From: Mesostigma viride
Taxonomy: Eukaryota; Streptophyta; Mesostigmatophyceae; Mesostigmatales; Mesostigmataceae
Length of the DNA stretch: 64,000 nt
NCBI GenBank assembly: GCA_009746045.1
Contig: RPFO01000106.1
Coordinates: 111,001-175,000 of the forward strand
Direction of reading: 5' to 3'
Below the pieces are notes generated by a model. The model had not been told where the DNA came from. It searched no databases and saw nothing but the letters and a program-made list of their open reading frames with translations. Below, in pieces: positions 35,201 to 45,500 of this stretch. Position numbers and translations under genes: made by a program. Each line of letters opens with the position of its first letter. Position 1 is the stretch's first letter.

Positions 35201-36052
35201 GGCCTGGACCTCAAGTCCCTGGGCGATGCGCTCCATCTCTGCAGGAGGCCAATAATGAAGTTGTATGGCAGGTTTCAAAGGTGGGGGGGATGGGTTAACG
35301 GAGAGGTCATTGCCAGGGAGATGCTAGGCTGTGGATGACGTGCTGTTGGCGAAGATGTTGCAGCGATTGAAAAAACAACAACGACACGCTTTGGAAATAG
35401 CGGTAAACGAATGCAGAACGGCCATAAAGACAGCTATCGTAGCTTCATGAGAACTGCTAGTTTGAATACCTTCTTCAGCCCTCTTGTCAGCATTTAAGCC
35501 TCGGTTGATGGTTGCAGCTTGCGCCTTGTGAATGAAGAAGAGGCCAAAGGGCGACGATCAAACAGTGATGAATAAGACTTTGTCGAAACGTTAGCCCCCC
35601 ACCGCTTGGAACAGGCATCGCAAATGACTATACGATTTCACGCCGGAAAGGAAAGGGAGGGCACGCGGCATGCCCCCACATCAACAGCACAGCAGCTTGG
35701 AGAAGCTACATAGAAGGGATCTGAATGCGTCATCAGAAATGCCCGGCATGCCCGGTCAGCGTACCAGCATGCTTTTCTTCAGCGAATCCACGGTCGTTGA
35801 ACTGCGATTGGATACTGTGGTTGTCCCAGTTACATTCTCCGTAGAGTCAATTTCACTAAGCTCGGCTGATACTCCTAGGCATGCTCTCTTTGTGATCCTT
35901 CGCGTCGGCACCCGGGCGTCAAGCCGCGAGCCAAGCGATTTGCTGATAACCACCCTAGGTTGCTGCACATCGGCCTTCGCGATCCGCGAGGTGGTTGCAA
36001 CAGCAATCGCCTGAGGCGCTAGATGAGAAACTACCGACGAGGACGCGAGCAT
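32225..36052 (-). CDS. Plastid PAP/fibrillin family protein (seven exons)
   Basis: Exons on the minus strand: 36052-35765, 35524-35470, 35238-35141, 33997-33736, 33366-33288, 32776-32647, 32281-32225, giving 322 residues in one frame. Residues 1 to about 60 (MLASSSVVSHLAPQAIAVAT, then Arg/Ser/Ala-rich) look like a chloroplast transit peptide. Family hallmarks follow: ATINRGLNADKRAEEEMERI, SQWRLLYSSRF (about 161-171), GNLGQVYQDVDVASSRLDNV, GTADLTIRYDNTKVELAG, FDLPSLPEALQPPSS and a C-terminal RVGRGDQGELRIFYK. Fibrillins coat plastoglobules or thylakoids and bind lipophilic molecules; this member's exact role is unknown. All introns start with GT, and all but one end in AG. The intron before exon 4 ends in ACACCG after a good pyrimidine tract. 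Exon 6 contains a 45-bp tandem duplication. LINE and minisatellite sequences sit in introns. Confidence 0.9.
32526..32613 (+). mobile_element. 88-bp LINE family A tail insertion in a fibrillin intron
   Basis: Only the 3' UTR end of the LINE is present (TTTTGCGGCTCGCTCACC, then the ATGATCTCC hairpin tail and TAATTTAATTTA), between duplicates of ATGTGCATCTG (32515-32525 and 32614-32624). It lies in the last fibrillin intron, 33 bp from the exon 6 donor. Confidence 0.85.
32633..32722 (-). repeat. 45-bp tandem duplication across the fibrillin exon 6 donor
   Basis: Two adjacent 45-bp units (TTCACGACCACCTTCTTGG and TTCACGGCCACCTTCTTGG as landmarks) each end with a splice-donor-like site: GATGAG/GTACGT in the first and GACAAG/GTAAGT in the second. 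Either donor keeps the frame. Confidence 0.85.
34270..34640. repeat. 49-bp minisatellite, about 7.5 copies, in fibrillin intron 3
   Basis: The unit contains CACTTCCTACTCATCCATGA and GTCTTGTTGCTATACGACAT with few differences between copies. It lies in the intron between exons 3 and 4. Confidence 0.93.
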
Positions 36053-36339
36053 TTTCACGGATGTCAGGAAATCCTTTAATGCAGGAACGGTGCCTCTTTT
36101 GTTGCACGGGAAAATAAGTAAATTGTCCGAGATGGTCGCTTCGTGCCTGTACTTCGTGACGTCGGGTCCTCTCCCCGATCGACCAGTTGCACGCGCGAGC
36201 TCTCTCCTGCAGTCGCCACGTTTCCACCCACCCACGTGCTGTCAATTGCCACGCCTAGCTGGCACTCGGCAAGTCGGCACACGCTCGATACGTACCGTCG
36301 AATTGACACTTGGCACGTTGATCGTTACTGGAAAGTGCC
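36053..36339. other. Fibrillin upstream region
   Basis: This lies upstream of the fibrillin start codon on the minus strand. No clear TATA box or other motif is evident. Confidence 0.35.
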
Positions 36340-36530
36340 GAGGCAGCACAAAAATTGCCTGCACGATCCCGGGTTCGATTCCCGCCAAGCAGGCCGGTTT
36401 GCACCCGAACGATGACTTCATGAGTTGCAAACTGGCAGTCTTGCAGGTCCCGTAAATAGACGCATGCGCACCATCGCCAAGCGGCAGGCTTCCCATGGAA
36501 AACCCGGAGTTCGAATAGAGGAATAAGTTA
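36340..36530 (+). other. Two tRNA-like relics
   Basis: At 36358-36394 a T-arm-like block (GATCCCGGGTTCGATTCCCG) carries a B box. At 36467-36523 an A-box-like CGCCAAGCGGCAGGC is followed by GGAGTTCGAAT. Neither yields a complete cloverleaf by eye; acceptor and anticodon stems are missing or too short. They may be SINE heads or tRNA pseudogenes. Confidence 0.3.
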
Positions 36531-37740
36531 CGTAACTGTATGATGAGTTTACAAAGCAGTTGACACTGTACCGGTCTAGTTCAAATGTCTTTTCTGGAAG
36601 ATTAGCGCACGACCATGCGTCCCTAGCCATTTTACAGGAAACATCCCGGCGTTATGATTCAGTATTACGTGCGCGATGCAACCAGCACATGCCCGCCTGG
36701 ATATGATGGTCATGGGAAGCGCAATCCTGACTTCGACTAACCGCGTTTCCTGACTCGTCCTCGAGATGTTTTTAGCAAGAAAAAACATCGCGTTATCAAG
36801 CCGCTCTTCATATTTATAAACAATGCCAAGCACTACGTCACTGCTTTCGATGAAGCATAAGCTAATAGCAGGCAAATCTGGTCCAAAATCTGCATGTCGT
36901 AGTGGTATTCCCCAACCATCACAAGCCAATAATGCGTACGTAGAGGCAGTAAAGCAACCAAAAGACAAGCAGAAAACCTCCATTACAGGTCTACGATTAT
37001 TTTACAATCCACCCAACAACTTGATACCGTACAATGAACACGTGAACAGGATAGCACGTACCAGATCAAAACCGCATATTACCTTTCTTGGCGGAGCCAG
37101 CATGGCGCCCACCTGATGGACGTAGCTGCGAGCCTTTCCTGGCCGTCGTCGCTTATAAATCATGTAAGGAATAACGTGAAACATCTATCCGCGTTCAAAT
37201 GTAGGCCGGGCATTTCCCGCCTATCAACAGTTAGCACATGCACGGTCGCCACCTGGTTGCTGAAACGAGGTTGCCGCATCGAGCAGAAGGTCGAGACATA
37301 TCTGCGCACATCCAAACGTTGCCTGGCCAAGGACATAAGCTTTTCAAGACCTAAGGATCATGCCTACAAAATTTCAGTTGAAAATGTAAAGCGGCCATGC
37401 TCTCATACCATTCAGTTTTCTGTATGACTTACATATTCGGTGCATGACTGCCCGAGAGGCAAGGGCAGAGACCTAAACAGCAGGGTTGCCAACTTGCCAT
37501 GGTACAGTGTAGCCACTAAAGATTCTCTGCTGCCCATGTGCGGCGTGGGACACAACAACAATGTTCAACAACAACAACAACAACAACAACAGTGTAGCTT
37601 GCTTGTAATATAAGATCCTCGTGTCTCACGGTCGCCAAATGTCAACCAGTGGATGGTTTCCGTAGTGTTTCCCTGGCTTTCCCGCCTTGGTTCCCGCACG
37701 AAAAATTTGGCTGCCGGACCTCGGATGGACCGCAAAACCC
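36531..37740. other. No recognisable gene
   Basis: Open frames of up to about 135 codons (for example minus 36983-36576) have no family motif. A short CAA microsatellite lies at 37565-37591. Confidence 0.4.
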
Positions 37741-37902
37741 CATAATACGCCCGCTTATACGCGTTATTCGTTGTATTATACGTAAAAATACGCCAATCGT
37801 ATAAAACGGATAAAAATTATACGCTCGACCTTGTATAACGCGTATTATACCGTATTATACCGTACTATAACCGTACCGTAGTATAATACGTCGTATAATG
37901 GA
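37741..37902. repeat. AT/CG-alternating palindrome-rich stretch
   Basis: Many overlapping short palindromic words (TATAACGCGTATTATAC, GTATAATACGTCGTATAA) make this stretch strongly self-complementary. It could be a small inverted-repeat element, but no clear ends or duplication are seen. Confidence 0.5.
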
Positions 37903-37974
37903 ACACTGGTTGAGGCCTTCATGCGGCCAAGGATTTCGTTCTCAAACGCGCCGGCCTGTGCATGCGCAAGCTTC

Positions 37975-38571
37975 ATCACCAGCCAGGTCGAAGTTCTTGA
38001 CGATGACATTAAGGCTGCGCACGATGACGTTATGGCTGCATGCCTCCTCGCGGAGGTCGATCGAGCGTCTGTTGCTTAAGTTGTGCTGCGACGGCGGAGG
38101 TGGTGGAGGTGGTCCAGGAGGTGGTGTGCCGGTGGTGCTTCAGCATGTCCGCCCAGGTCTCAGGGGTCCACGGGACGTACCGGCCTGAGCATCGTCGATC
38201 GATCGGCAGGGCCAGCACTGGTGCTGGCCGGGCGGCAACGTCCTTCACCGCCTGGGCGGTGAGGCCAGGCCGCGGAGCGTGTTTTGCAGGCACCCGATGG
38301 TGATGGCGTTGGACATCCTGGAGGCGCGCTTACAAGTCGATGTCACGGAGCTGGACGGGCGGTGATGGCGTCGGTGGAGGCGGTGGTGGGAGTGGAGGTG
38401 GAGGCGAGGAGGCCGGTGGAGGTGGCGGTGGAGATGGCATGCAGGGAGCCTGCTGCTCGGCAGCCAGCACTGATGCGGCCCACGGCTGCCATGTGCATCT
38501 GCACCGTCGAGGGGGGTCACGTGCTGCGCGATTGCCTCCCGAAGGTGGAGGAAGGTAGATTCGGCGGTCAA
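37975..38571 (-). pseudogene. Second, degenerate LINE ORF1-like copy
   Basis: The minus strand reads FLHLREAIAQHVTPLDGADA, then a Pro/His-rich stretch, and LTAQAVKDVAARPAP. These parallel EAFQQHVTPLAADVAAM and ITAQSVKDITAQPAS in the 30-kb copy. The stretch near 37985 (GAAGTTCTTGACGATGAC) matches AAAGTTCTTGACTATCAT at 29683. Several frame changes; not functional. Confidence 0.65.
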
Positions 38572-39559
38572 GGGGGAGGAGGGGACCCAGAGATCGTCGG
38601 CAGAGCGCGCAAGGATGGAGAAGAGAGCGGCGAGCTGTTCAAAGGCAAGGGCGAGACCAGCCGGGCACTAGGTGGTCAAGTCCGCGGTGGGAAAACCAGC
38701 CGTCAACTTCATTGCCGAGGTGTGAATGATCGCGGAAGTGCTGGCACAGGGCACTTGGGAGCGAGGCGTGTGACCCGTAAAACGCGAGTCCGGTATTCAA
38801 TTGACTGGGGGCAACATTGAAAATAGCCGGGCCGGTTGACATCAAAGGTGGAAGACAACCTGTCGACTTCGAAATCGCGCTCGAGCTCGGACCAGCTAGG
38901 TTCGCCAGGCCGGGCGACTGCGCTTGGGCTCGGGCGATGCCGATGCGGGCGAGGCAAGCTCGGGAGGGACCTGGGCGACCACCAGTGCTCGACCAGTGAC
39001 AGTCACCGCTGCCTGCCGGGCCTGATCGAGGGCAAAGCTGCAGCCGGAGCTGCAGACGTATTTTCAGGGCTTAGCGTAGCCGCCAGGCTGCGTTGCGCAG
39101 AGGAGCGTTTGATCGTCATCATACTGCGTAAGAGCTTTGGAAAAATAAACATCAGCGTGTGCGTCTTAGTCTCTTAGAAAGCTACGAAGCGATTGTGATA
39201 TTCACAGCCGAATTCGGTGCCCCAAACGTGAAAGTTACGGAGCTCCGCCGTCAGCCATGGCTACCTCGTGGCTCGTGGCAGCATTGTTCAGCTAGGATGA
39301 TGGGATTATTACACATATCCATCATCCTGCACGATCGACCCGAAAAGGTACGCGGATAACATAAGGATAGGTTCGAGCTACCATGGTCCGGATTCTCCAG
39401 ATTTCTGGCCTGCGCTGCATGGTTGTCTCATTGATATGCATGGGTCTAGCTCCTGATCCGTAGTTGGCATCCCAAGCTACAGCCCAACTGTGAAAAAACT
39501 CTTTGATCACCGGAGAGTGGTGCTACTAGTAATTTGGAAATTGTGCTAGATATACTACG
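38572..39559. other. No recognisable gene
   Basis: GC-rich sequence with short frames. A block at 39395-39450 resembles 9015-9070 (GATTTCTGGCCTGCGCTG), another shared dispersed repeat. Confidence 0.4.
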
Positions 39560-40280
39560 TGGAGGAAGGGGTGCTTTACTAAGTAGGGTAGTTATAATTA
39601 TTTCGCTTAGATTATAGAGTTAGAGTCGATCGCAAGTTTTCGCGGCTCCGCTCCCACCCACCCCCATCAGTCCATGGAATTCATAGGTGCTATGTACATT
39701 TTGTATCATGGTATGCCTCGTGTTTCGGACGAGGTTAGGCAGCGTAGGATAGCATTTGTAGGACACCTTGCTCGCACCAGCCAGGTCGACACCACCCTTG
39801 GTCTGGCCGGCCCCCAGCGGCTTGGACAGCCAGGGCGGCACATTCTGACCTGGCCTGGCCCCAAGGACATTCCCAAAAGGGTAGGGAAACCTGTCACCAA
39901 CTACGTTCAGATGTTGCTGGACGACCTAGTGGTCCCAGCCCATGCAGTTTGAGCACCGCATTCACTCTAGACTCTCTCGTCTTTGGACTGCCATGCAGGA
40001 CAAGACGCGGTGGAAGAAGATTGTCAAGGCGCACACGCCCGACCCTGTGGGCAAGCCACCTCCCCCCAAGCGGAGGAGGCGTTTTGATGAGTAGTGTAGG
40101 TAGGATTTTCTAGATAGAGTTAGGACAGTTCGATCACGCGGCTTCCTCCAACCCATCCATCATGAAATATGTGCTACATGACCTCCCCACGGAGGCATGT
40201 TATAATTTAATTTAATTTTTTTAATGTACATGATCTCCCAATGGGGTCATGCTATAATTTTTATATCATATAATGTAATC
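39560..40280 (+). mobile_element. LINE family A copy nested in another LINE family A tail
   Basis: 39700-40223 is a truncated LINE insert encoding MPRVSDEVRQRRIAFVGHLA and GQPGRHILTWPGPKDIP and ending in KPPPPKRRRRFDE plus stop. It is flanked by ATGTACAT (39692-39699 and 40224-40231). The sequence on either side (TTCGCGGCTCCGCTCCCACC before, GATCTCCCAATGGGGTCATG and an AT tail after) is itself the 3' UTR of an older copy of the same family. Confidence 0.85.
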
Positions 40281-42536
40281 AGTAATACTGCGTGGGCTGA
40301 TATGGTGCACATGAAAACTACACACCTGTCCACTCAATACCAAATGTATCGATCGGGATGACCACGGCTGAATCTGAACTGAAAATCCGGTTCAGGGGGC
40401 CCTAACCGATGCTAGCCCCCTGTGATTCATTTAGTTGTCTCACCCACATATACCTAGTTGTCTCACTTAACAGGTATATATGAAATATCACCTCGAATTT
40501 CTTAAGAAAAAAAATACTTTTGAGAAGGAATTAACCTGAGATTCTTGCGTAAGTACATCCACAAGCACAACCACACTTTGGCAAGACACATTGCCTCATT
40601 CAAGAAGGCAGTGCAGGCTCCAGGCCAGTAATTGCCATCGAGTTTCCGACACATTGATGTTTCCTTGTCTCAAATGTGAACAAAAATGCTGGCCGGAAAA
40701 ATAGCCATTGATTTATGGCCCATGACAGCCCCGTACCAAGGATCTGAGGCCCGATGAAAGCCTGCAGACCCTGGCTTCCACTACTGCTTAACGGTAAAGT
40801 TTAAAAGCCTTGGCTGCCTTGCACAGCATTGTGCTCAGCATGGGCTTATTGGCGGGATTCGCCGATCACAATTCTCCATGCAACCGGTTAAGAAACTTCT
40901 TTGTTGCCGTGCGCAGCGTTTTGTTCAGTTTTATCCCAGCAATTAAGCCTGCCACAAAGCAGACCAACGAGATTTTCGCGCACGTCGCGTTTGTCACCGC
41001 CATTCCAATTATTTCCCTATCCGGTTTTCCCAGATAGCTAGTGGTTGCCTGATGGACGGCGCTCGCGGGTAGAGAAGTCCTTCCCTGTCAGCCCGCGTCC
41101 AGCAAGGACTACAGTCCCTGTAACCGGCTTCAGGTAACGAGTGTATCTCAGACGCCAGAAACTCACAGGGGGGAATCAGCGTCCCTGCTATCGCATTGAG
41201 TCGAGAGAAGCTCCGCGACCGTTGGGTTATGAGGTGATCGCCGAAGCTTTGCAGATCTTTTCGGAAAGCAGCCGTCAGCCGCGTGATTTCCGAAGAGAGC
41301 AAAACAAATCACAACGTGCGCTAAAGATTGCTCTCATATGCCTACGTGCTGGTTCTTATGATACCGTGGAATGTAACAAAAAATGCACCTTCCCCAAAAC
41401 GTTGCTCCAAAGCTGCCTATCTTGCTTGCAGGGTTCTGTTTGTCGCGATGTTGCTTACGGCATGCCAAAGGGTTCGTTGAGGTGAACCAATATTTTTGGG
41501 CGTCATGGTTGTCAGAAGCCCGTGTCGTCCGAGCTGTTCCCCGTGTGTCGCATTCACCCCAATACCGAGAGTCTGAGACCAGCTCTCGTCATGTGGCTTA
41601 AGACCGCCTTCGTAAGAAGAAAACACCGAATGACGTTAACCCCCCGGGTACAATCGGGTGTAAATGTCCTATATATCACTCATTTCACTTGCATTTCATC
41701 CAGTTTTTTCATCCGATATGCGTGTACTGTAGTTAATACTCTGGAAAATGGTTGGGGTGACCCTGGGGAGACTGCAACAGGGGTGATGGGCTGATGGCCC
41801 GATGAGTGATGGGGTCTCGGGAGTCGGGACCCTTTCTGTGGCCAGTGTCTGGCAGCAGGCCACAGCGAGCCTGGCTACACCGCTCGTTGACTTTTCTGGG
41901 TTCAAAAGAAGGGCTTGCATCCCGGCGCTCGACAGCCAAGTAAAAGTCTTCTCAGGGAGACCCAGCCGGTCGTTAGGTCAAAGTTGCTGAGGTCACCAGT
42001 CATCATACATCACACAGTTATATTTTGCCCACCGCCCACCAGTTTGCCGCGCGCGGTGGGCCGCCAGCTGTTTCGTTCGAATCTCGCCGAACTTCAAATA
42101 TTTCTGAACTCCTTTCATTTCGTAACGCCACGTACCATGGTATTAACCGGTTGTCCAATGAGATGCCTCAATTTGTGCATGCGCCGCCACAATAATCCGG
42201 ACTTGTACGGCCAAAACTGCGGAGGTATGGTTGGGCGCGTACGTCAATACCGCCCCTGGTCGTGCGCTCGTAGCTGTTTTTGGAAGGGGGTGCATTATGA
42301 GGTGCGACCGGTGCGACAGCTCAGTCGGACAAGAACCGATGAAATAATTCCAGTTTGTCCACAGAGTCACAGTCAACACCACCGAATTCGGACAGGTAGG
42401 ACCATTGACGGGACAGCGGCAGTAAGTGCCCGAAGAACCGGTGCAGTGATCAATGGCGAGGAAAAAGGGCCGGGCATTCCTTGCACTACTTTGTGAACGC
42501 GTCTAGCTGCGCACGCTGCACGTTTGTGGAATAAGT
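40281..42536. other. No recognisable gene; GT64 upstream region
   Basis: Open frames up to 193 codons (41915-42496) lack motifs. The last few hundred bases should contain the promoter of the GT64 gene. No TATA box is obvious. Confidence 0.35.
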
Positions 42537-45500
42537 ATGGACAGGTTGCAAGGGCGGGGTTCCTGCTGTAACCAGGTGTCAGGGTTGCGGCGTTTCTTTT
42601 GCCATGGACGCTTCCGGCTCGCATTCTTGGCTTTGTCACTCGCGCTGCTTATTATGATAGGCATTAACACCCTTTCAGAAACCATGGAAACCCACGCAAT
42701 GCACGCTGCCCCGGATTTGCCGGTTGCAGGCGGCGATGTGCCGATGTCCCACTTGACTGTCGTAAGACTTGGGATGCGCCCCACTACATCCGACTTTTCC
42801 TTTTATGCCCGAGGCTTACATGTTGCAAACGCTCGAAACATTGGGCGCCCAGGTGTGAGCAGGCAAGGTGACACTACGGTGTCGCGCGGTGGGCGTGATT
42901 ACAACGATGCATATGATAGTGGCGATGCCTATGTAGATGATGCTGCCGACGAGATTTCCGCTTTTCGAAGCTGGAAGGCACGTTTAGGCTCACGAGGCGG
43001 TGAACTTGAGGAGGACCGATTCACTGTTATTTTGAACACGTATCGGCGCCCAGAGCTGCTGCAGCAGACGCTCACGCATTACAGGTACGGGTGCGAACGG
43101 CAGGTGTCGGAGTAACTTCGGTATCCGCTGCCGCAGATCCAGGGAGTTCCTAGCGCCGGTCTCTAAATGTGTGGTAACACTATGAAGCTTGACAGTTTCA
43201 ACTGGCCGCAGCTGTCATGTGTACTGAATAGTAGCCATCTGATCCTCTGTTGTGCCTGTTTTCCTCGCAGGCTTTGCCCCAGCGTCGCAGAGGTGAGAGT
43301 CGTGTGGAGTGACACGGTTCACCCGCCCAACGACGAGTTTCCGTTCGAGTCCACGGTGTTGGAACTAGAGGACGACCCTAACAAGAGCTCAGGTAGTGTG
43401 GTAGGTGGCGGTCAGGGGGGTAGCAGTCAAGGCCAACAGCGAAACGCGACGGGGCCTTCCGTCGCGGCTGCCAGTGGTTCTGACGGCGTACTAGGTAGCA
43501 ACGGCACGGTCCCCCGAGTGGCCATGGGGAGCGACCCCTGCAGCCGCACCCAGCAGGTGTCGGCCTATAACGGCAGCAGTAGCGCGAGTGGGTCGCAATC
43601 CGACAGCGGCAAGGGCCTCACCACTGGTCCCTGTGTCCGGGAGGCAGACGACTCTGATGGCAACGACCACGACGACCTTGACGAGGAAGGCGAGGAGGAT
43701 GCCAGTCAGCAGTCTGTTTCTGCTGGCGGGAGCACCGATAAGGAGGCCTCATCAAGTACAAGGGCGGGTCGGGACAAGGCAGAGGGGCGGTCGAGCGGGG
43801 CCAGCGGGGCACGACCAGGGTCCAGCCCCGAGGCGCCTGCCAGGCAGGACTCGGGGGCGCCCGTTGTGTGGGATGTGCACCATCGGAACAGTCTGAACAA
43901 CCGGTTTGTCCCGCCCAAGGAAGGTATCCGTACCGAGGCGGTGTTCTCGGTGGATGACGACGTGCTGCTCTCGTGTGCTGACCTGGAGCAGGGGTTCAAC
44001 AAGTGGAAGCAGTCCAAGTTGGTACGTCCGATCCTAGTGATGCATTTGTGATGTCGTTTGGAATGTGTTTTCTTTGAGGGAGGGAGGGAGGGAGGGAGGG
44101 AGGGAGGGAGGAGGGAGGGAGGGAGGGAGGGAGGGAGGGAGGAGGGAGGGAGGGAGGGAGGGAGGGAGGGAGGGAGGCAGGGAGGGAGGGAGGGAGGGAG
44201 GAGGGAGGGAGGGAGGGAGGGAGGGAGGGAGGGAGGGAGGGAGGGAGGGAGGGAGGGAGGGAGGGAGGGAGGGAGGGAGGGAGGGAGGGAGGGAGGGAGG
44301 GCGCGCGGGCGGGCGGGCTTCTGTTATTCCTTGGGCCCGCTACTGTGATATTGGAATTCCGAACATCGAGGTGCTGGAAATACCAACCATAAGGCTTCAG
44401 TAATTATTCTTTGGCTGAACTGGAATAGTCATATCTTGGTATAGTCAATCGTCATATGCTTAAAGTTTCCCCCCCCCTCTGCAGTCAGTGATGCCATCAC
44501 CGTTTCTGGCCAGTCCTGCTCTCTCCAGCTTCCTGACTCTTCCCGTGGTACCTGACTCGCTCTTGTTGTATGGTGTCGCTGCCTTGCTGCCTTGCTGCAT
44601 GTGCTGTTGTCGTCTACGCACCAGTCGCTGGTGGGATTCTACCCCAGGCTGCATACGACGACCTACACAGGGAAGGTGAGCACCTGCCGGTGATATGCGC
44701 TGTGACATTCTCATGTTTGATGTGCCGGACTGCTATTTTCGAGCCATTTTCGAGTGCCTGTGAATTTTGAAGGCCTCGCTATGATTCTTATGAGGACCTC
44801 TAGTGGGGAGTGGGGAGTGGGGCGTGGGGCGTGGGGCGTGGGGCGTGGGGCGTGGGGCGTGGGGCGTGGGGCGTGGGGCGTGGGGCGTGGGGCGTGGGGC
44901 GTGGGGCGTGGGGCGTGGGGCGTGGGGCGTGGGGCGTGGGGCGTGGGGCGTGGGGCGTGGGGCGTGGGGCATGGGGCATGGGCACATGGGGCGTGGGGCG
45001 TGGGCCATGGGGCATGGGGCATGGGGCATGGGTAGCTTGCTGCCACTGTCCAGGTTTCCCTTGTCTAGATATTTTGCTTGTGGGCGTTCTTATGGGGGTA
45101 TTGGCGAATAACACCCGTTGGCCTCAGGCTTTGTGGAAGAAAGGCTGCCAAGTTGCTGACTGTGCCTTGCACATGGTGACCACATGCTTTTTGGTGCCAT
45201 GGGAAAACCAACCATCAATAATTGTATAACAATAATAATCATAAAAATAATAATAATATCGTGTGGCCTGTCACGTTCCTCTGAAACTATCTCGCGACCG
45301 CAGGAGCTGCCGGGCCAGCCGCCCGCGGTCCGCTACGGCTACGGCTGGCGGCGCAGCGTCTGGTGGTACGGCTGGTACAGCATCATCCTGACTAAGGCCG
45401 CGTTCCTGCACCAGCAGTACATGTACACGTACACGGAGGACATGCCCGCGGGGATTCGCGACTATGTCGACGACCACATGTGCGTGACTTACAGATAGTG

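Noticed and set aside
36576-36983. 135-codon minus frame with Cys and His residues as a possible upstream gene
   Set aside because: No recognisable motif, no splice partners and ordinary composition; not supportable as a gene.
42300-42360. A-box-like CAGCTCAGTCGG suggesting a tRNA
   Set aside because: No T-arm, B box or acceptor stem is present at the right distance.
44058-45111. Gly/Arg/Glu-rich and Gly/Ala/Trp-rich open frames
   Set aside because: They come from GGGA and GGGGCGTG repeats in introns of the GT64 gene; exon phases skip them.
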